Source of the DNA: JAJPJE01 sp963724985 | GTDB taxonomy: Bacteria > Acidobacteriota > Terriglobia > Terriglobales > Acidobacteriaceae | Assembly (NCBI GenBank): GCA_963724985.1 | Contig: CAVRWV010000015.1 | Span: forward strand, 1-64,000 | Length of the DNA stretch: 64,000 bases | Direction: 5' to 3' | In this document: positions 60,028-64,000 of the stretch, one piece after another | How positions within the stretch are numbered: position 1 is the first letter of the stretch | How the letters are laid out: each line of letters begins with the position of its first letter | Translations under genes and position numbers: made by a program | The notes under the pieces: generated by a model | Database searches by the model: none | What the model saw: the letters and a program-made list of their open reading frames with translations, nothing else | Told to the model about the DNA's origin: nothing

Positions 60028-60843
60028 ATGAAAACGGATACCAAAACGGCAGCCTGCCTGCTCTGTGACGACACCGGATGGAAGCCGGTGGGAAAAGGTG
60101 CCGAGCGCCGCATGACACGCTGCCAATGCCGCTTGCGTGCGCGCGGAAGTTCGCTGCTGGAAGCCGCAAAAATTCCGCGTCGCTACGAGCATTGCGACTT
60201 CGACAACTTCCAGACCGAATTCCCCGACCTCAGCGTTTCCGATCACGAATACAAGTCGTTGCATTCCGCCCGCTTTGTTGCCGGTCGCTTTGTCGACGAG
60301 CATCTTCCCGGACAAGGTCTGCTGTTCGTGGGTGGTACTGGGACAGGGAAGACTCACCTGGCGGTTTCAGTGCTTCGCAAACTCGTGCTCGACAAAGAGG
60401 TCCCTTGCCTCTTTTGTGATTTTCGCGAGCTGATGCGGCAAATTCGGCAATCCTACGATCCCGCCGTGCAGACGACCGAGTTGGACGTCCTGAAGCCGGT
60501 CTTCGACATCCCAGTCCTGCTGCTCGACGACCTCGGATCCGCAGCAATGACGGAATGGCAGCGCGACACCGTCGGATACATCCTCAACAAACGCTATTCC
60601 GACGAACAGACCACCATCGTGACCACTTGCCTGGTAGACAAACCGAGTCCAGTAGCCGAAGCCGCAGAGCCGAGCATGGGCCGGTCGCGCACGCTCGAAG
60701 AAGCGCGCTCGGTGATGCGTGAGCGCACACTCGGTGAGCGCATCGGCGACCAGATGCGCATGCGCCTGAAAGAAATGACCAAGACCATCGAGATCCAGGC
60801 GCGAGACTTCCGCCGCAACAAAGATCAGAACGGAAGACCCTAA
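60028..60843 (+). CDS. DnaC/IstB-like AAA ATPase
   Basis: 271 residues. A Cys-rich start (CLLCDDTGWKPV and RCQCR) forms a small zinc-binding region as in DnaC/DnaI loaders. The AAA core has Walker A VGGTGTGKTHLA and Walker B VLLLDDLGS, then LNKRYSDEQTTIVTTCL. It may load the replicative helicase or be a relative of IstB, but no transposase is next to it. The C-terminal tail is basic. Confidence 0.85.
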   Translation: MKTDTKTAACLLCDDTGWKPVGKGAERRMTRCQCRLRARGSSLLEAAKIPRRYEHCDFDNFQTEFPDLSVSDHEYKSLHSARFVAGRFVDEHLPGQGLLFVGGTGTGKTHLAVSVLRKLVLDKEVPCLFCDFRELMRQIRQSYDPAVQTTELDVLKPVFDIPVLLLDDLGSAAMTEWQRDTVGYILNKRYSDEQTTIVTTCLVDKPSPVAEAAEPSMGRSRTLEEARSVMRERTLGERIGDQMRMRLKEMTKTIEIQARDFRRNKDQNGRP

Positions 60844-61021
60844 CTCACCACGCAGTCACGGAGAAATTGGGATTCAAGACTTCCCGTGCTCACTTCAGGG
60901 TGAAATTAGCGTTTACCATACGGACTGATTGCAATCATCAATCTGAATTCTTCATCCTTGATTGTTTTCTCCGTGCCTCCGTGTCTCCGTGGTGAAATCC
61001 AACCTGTGCTAGTCTCGCAAA

Positions 61022-62222
61022 ATGCACCGCGCAGCCAAGACCCACCAGCAAATCAGCGAAAAAGCGAGCCGCTTCTCCGAATCCGTGATCCGCGAAATGA
61101 CCCGCCAGGCCATGCTTCACGGCGCGGTCAATCTCGCCCAGGGATTTCCTGACTTCTCCGCCCCCGACTCAATCAAGCGCGCCGCACAGGAAGCGATTGC
61201 CGCTGACATCAACCAGTACGCAATCACCTGGGGCGCCAAGAAATTGCGCGACGGCATCGCCCGCCATATGCAGCAGACGCAGGGAATGACAGTTGATCCG
61301 GAGACTGAGATCACCGTCACCTGCGGATCGACCGAGGCGATGATCGCGGCGCTGATTGCAGTCACCGACCCCGACGATGAAGTCGTAATTTTCGAACCCT
61401 TTTACGAAAACTATGGACCGGACGCGATTCTCTCGGGAGCACAGCCGCGCTTTGTGACGCTGCATCCGCCGACAAGCGCGCAGGGCGAGTGGAGCTTCGA
61501 CGAAAAAGAACTGCGTGCCGCGATCAATCCGCACACGCGTGCGATCATCGTGAACACACCGAACAATCCAACAGGGAAAGTTTTCACGCGGGCAAGGAAT
61601 TGGAACTGATCCGCGATCTCTGCGTTGAATTCGATGTCGTCGCAATCACCGATGAGATCTACCAGCACATCATCTATGACGGTACCGAGCATGTTTCGCT
61701 CGCCACGCTCGACGGAATGCGCGAGCGCACCATCACCATCAATGGCATGTCGAAGACCTACAGCGTCACTGGATGGCGCGTGGGCTGGGCGGTTGCGCCT
61801 CCAGTGCTGACGTCAGCAATCCGCAAAGTTCACGACTTCCTGACCGTGGGCGCGGCCGCGCCTCTTCAGGAAGCCGGCGCAGCGGCCCTCTTGCTTCCCG
61901 TCGAGCTACTACGTCTGAACTCGCCGAAGGCTATCGCCGCCGGCGCGACAAACTGGTTCCGGCGCTGGAGAAAGCTGGCTTCCGCACATTCCTTCCCCGC
62001 GGCGCTTACTACGTCATGACCGACATCAGCGCCTTCGGCCTCAGCGACGATGTGACCTTCTGCAAATACCTGGTCAGCGAGATCGGCGTAGCTGCCGTTC
62101 CGGGTTCGAGTTTCTACAGCAATCCGAAAAACGGCTCGAAGCAAGTGCGGTTTGCTTTCTGCAAGAAGGATGCAACGCTCGAAGAAGCCGCCAAACGATT
62201 GGGTAAACTGACGATTCGTTGA
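61022..62222 (+). pseudogene. Class I/II PLP aminotransferase with several frameshifts
   Basis: Three frames together give a full AspC-like enzyme. Frame 1 (61022 to about 61593) has AVNLAQGFPDFSAP and NTPNNPTGKVFTR. Frame 2 continues KELELIRDLC, ITDEIYQHIIYDGTEH and the PLP Lys in INGMSKTYSVTGWRVGW. Frame 3 from about 61930 has ELAEGYRRRRDKL to the end. The shifts fit one missing base near 61595, and two extra bases near 61905 and 61929, since SYY (AGC TAC TAC) is in a third frame between. Likely substrates are aromatic amino acids, kynurenine or methionine. Either pseudogene or sequence errors. Confidence 0.85.
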
Positions 62223-62535
62223 GTCACTAGATCATCCAGTTGCCGGCCTGTCGGTCTCTAGAGTTCGCCTCTGGTGCGTTCGACCGACATCCACCGTTCC
62301 GAAATGCGTCCCCTCTCCTCGAAGTCATCCTGAGCGCAGCGAAGGAACTATGTATTTCTCTTTCGAAGCGGGGGCCGCACCCGAGCAGACGCCGAAAACT
62401 CATGTACTGAAAAACTGATGTAAGCGAGAACTGAAAAACTGAACTACTGAAGTACTGACGTACCGAAAAACCGAGTGCTGAAAAATTGAGCGACTGACAG
62501 ACTGACCGACTGAGAAACTAAATTACAATCGCCTC
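62223..62535. repeat. Intergenic region with imperfect ACTGA tandem repeats
   Basis: From about 62401 to 62520 the sequence is a run of imperfect 8-13-base units like GTACTGAAAAACTGA and GACTGACAGACTGACC. ATCCTGAGCGCAGCGAAGGA at about 62331 is an interspersed word. A shorter run of the same ACTGA type (63770-63820) follows the UvrC-like gene. Confidence 0.65.
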
Positions 62536-63744
62536 GTGCTTCGCCTTCAGGCAGAGTTCGTTCCCGAGAACGATCGAGAGTTCTTCGCCGCCATTCCGGC
62601 GAAGCCCGCCGTGTTTCTTCTGCGCGGAGAAGCGGGCACCGAGCCTTACGTCAGCAAAACCGCGAATCTTAGGCGGCGCCTTGTGCGGTTGCTGGGCGCC
62701 GAAGGCGAGACCACCCGCCGTTTGAACCTGCGCAACCGCGTGCGCACGCTCGAATACTCCCCTACTGGCTCCGATTTCGAATCACAACTCGTCCTCTACA
62801 AAGCTCTCCGCGAGGCCTTTCCCAAAAACTATGTCGATCGCCTGCGGCTGCGGTTTGCGCCGCTCGTGCACCTGCATCTCGAAAACCGCTACCCGCGCGC
62901 GTCCGTGACCGTAAAGCTTGGCAAGAATGCCAGCGAATACTACGGACCGTTTGCCTCGCGCGTCTCCGCCGAGAAATTTGCGAACGATGCGCTCGACTTT
63001 TTCAAGATGCGCCGCTGCGTCGAGGAACTGAATCCCGATCCGAAATTTCCTGGCTGCGTCTACTCCGAGATGAAGATGTGCCTCGCTCCCTGCTTCAAAG
63101 GCTGCACGGACGAAGAGTACTCAGCCGAAGTCGTCCGCGTGCAGGAGTTCTTCGACACGGGCGGGCAATCGCTCCGGCGCGAACTGGAGCAGGCGCGCGA
63201 AAAAGCCTCAGCCGACCTCGAATTCGAAACCGCGGCAGCGCTTCACGCGAAGATCGAAAAGCTGAAGCCTGTGCTCGGGCAGGTGCCGGAGATCGTGACC
63301 CGGATCGATCGCATGAAGGGCCTAATGATTCAGCCCGCCGCCGAACCGGACTCAGTGATGCTGTTTCAGATCGACGCCGGACGCATTTCCGAACCGATTC
63401 CATTTCTCGTGAACCAGCCGGCAGACAGCGGCAAGATGCACTCCATGGAAGCTCGTCTGCAGGAAGCGCTCGCAGCTCCTGTTCTCGGCAAAACGACAGT
63501 GCTCGATACGATGGAACAGCTCGCGATCCTCAAGCGCTGGTACTACCGCACCAGCAAAACCGGCGAGGCCTTTTTCGGCGATCAGTCAGGCGAACTGCCC
63601 TGGCGACGAATCGTCCGTGGCTTGTCGCGCGTCTTCCGTGGCGAGAAAGCCGCGCCCGACCTCAGCGAATCAGCCAAGGACTACTGGATCTTCCGCCACA
63701 AAGAAGCTCGGATTGCAATAAGGTGGAGATCGGGTAATTGGTAA
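62536..63744 (+). CDS. UvrC-like protein lacking the RNase H nuclease half
   Basis: 402 residues from GTG 62536. The N-terminal GIY-YIG domain is altered: AVFLLRG for the GIY strand (Tyr to Phe), YVSKTANLRRRL for YIG (Tyr and Arg kept, Gly to Ser), and the metal-ligand Glu of the LLLE motif is missing (LVLY). A Cys-rich region (CVYSEMKMCLAPCFKGC) and a UvrB-binding coil (ADLEFETAAALHAKIEKLK) follow. Full UvrC is about 600 residues; the second nuclease domain is absent. It may be a UvrB-binding regulator. The last residues may hide one more base change, since another frame ends VEIG nearby. Confidence 0.8.
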   Translation: MLRLQAEFVPENDREFFAAIPAKPAVFLLRGEAGTEPYVSKTANLRRRLVRLLGAEGETTRRLNLRNRVRTLEYSPTGSDFESQLVLYKALREAFPKNYVDRLRLRFAPLVHLHLENRYPRASVTVKLGKNASEYYGPFASRVSAEKFANDALDFFKMRRCVEELNPDPKFPGCVYSEMKMCLAPCFKGCTDEEYSAEVVRVQEFFDTGGQSLRRELEQAREKASADLEFETAAALHAKIEKLKPVLGQVPEIVTRIDRMKGLMIQPAAEPDSVMLFQIDAGRISEPIPFLVNQPADSGKMHSMEARLQEALAAPVLGKTTVLDTMEQLAILKRWYYRTSKTGEAFFGDQSGELPWRRIVRGLSRVFRGEKAAPDLSESAKDYWIFRHKEARIAIRWRSGNW

Positions 63745-63857
63745 ATAGGTAATTCGGACAACCGAAGGACTGAACGACTGACGAGCACTGAGCGACTTTC
63801 AATGTAACTGAAACCGACTCTAGATTCTTCAATTACTCAATTACAAATTACCTATTT
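63743..63857. repeat. Inverted repeat between convergent genes
   Basis: AAATAGGTAATT at 63743-63754 and its exact complement AATTACCTATTT at 63846-63857. It spans the gap between the UvrC-like gene and the minus-strand gene at the window end. Confidence 0.6.
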
Positions 63858-64000
63858 TGCTCCGTTTCCTGAACACCGGCTTCACCTCCCGCCGCCAGTG
63901 TTCATCCACAGCGATCAGGTTCCATTCAACATCAGGACTGAAGTAGCGTAGCAACGTGTCCGTCGCCGGATGGATGCGCAAAGCTGGCGCCACCAGCAGC
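63841..64000 (-). CDS. C-terminal end of a hypothetical protein, cut by the window
   Basis: The last 52 residues of a minus-strand gene (LLVAPALRIHPATDTLLRYF to RKRSKIGNL). No family can be named from this piece. Confidence 0.6.
   Translation of the reverse strand, partial: LLVAPALRIHPATDTLLRYFSPDVEWNLIAVDEHWRREVKPVFRKRSKIGNL

Noticed and set aside
60028..60843. IstB of an IS21-type element
   Set aside because: No IstA transposase or terminal inverted repeats nearby, and the Cys-rich N-terminus fits a DnaC/DnaI-like loader better.
62401..62520. CRISPR array
   Set aside because: Units are short (8-13 bases), degenerate and lack unique spacers of even length; no cas genes nearby.

Overview
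The window looks like chromosomal DNA of a free-living bacterium of the phylum Acidobacteriota (Terriglobia/Koribacter type). This is an inference from the moderately high GC, the mix of conserved acidobacterial hypothetical genes, and the many short palindromic repeats between genes. No rRNA, IS element or CRISPR array is visible. There is one tRNA.

Bases 1-19239 form one long + strand exopolysaccharide cluster. It has a 5'-truncated GT2, many GT4/GT2 glycosyltransferases, a Wzy-like membrane polymerase, a Wzx-like flippase, two hexapeptide acyltransferases (one WcaF-like), a WcaI-like transferase, Gmd plus a Gmd paralogue, GDP-fucose synthase, UDP-glucose dehydrogenase and an exostosin-type (GT47) transferase. 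Together these supply GDP-L-fucose and UDP-glucuronate, then assemble, acetylate, flip and polymerise a colanic-acid-like polymer. A 1170-residue secreted beta-propeller protein follows.

Bases 22.9-41.2 kb are housekeeping: a 36-residue basic peptide, tRNA-Met, an S41/PDZ protein lacking both catalytic residues, a degenerate receiver protein, PBP1A, a secreted nucleoside hydrolase, RecG, a GAF-GAF-GGDEF cyclase, DNA polymerase I, and E1-beta, cytochrome c and E2. Bases 41.2-45.2 kb hold phage-like remnants: a chimeric terminase fragment, a sigma-like protein coupled to a zinc ribbon, and a CI/LexA-like regulator behind a perfect palindrome.

Bases 45.3-64 kb contain an acidic/basic H1-like protein, an MltD-type transglycosylase, a Fes-like esterase, a Cys/Met-metabolism PLP enzyme, an ArsR-SRPBCC pair, a TlpA-like thioredoxin, a MurU-like nucleotidyltransferase next to an AmgK-RapZ fusion, HU, a GH57/DUF3536 protein, a DnaC-like ATPase, an aminotransferase and a UvrC-like protein.

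Three otherwise well-conserved genes (a GT4, the MltD-like gene and the aminotransferase) carry apparent single-base frameshifts. These are either sequencing errors or early pseudogenes. The most notable observations are the double-dead S41 protein, REP-like palindromes translated inside polA, the AmgK-RapZ fusion and the terminase chimera.
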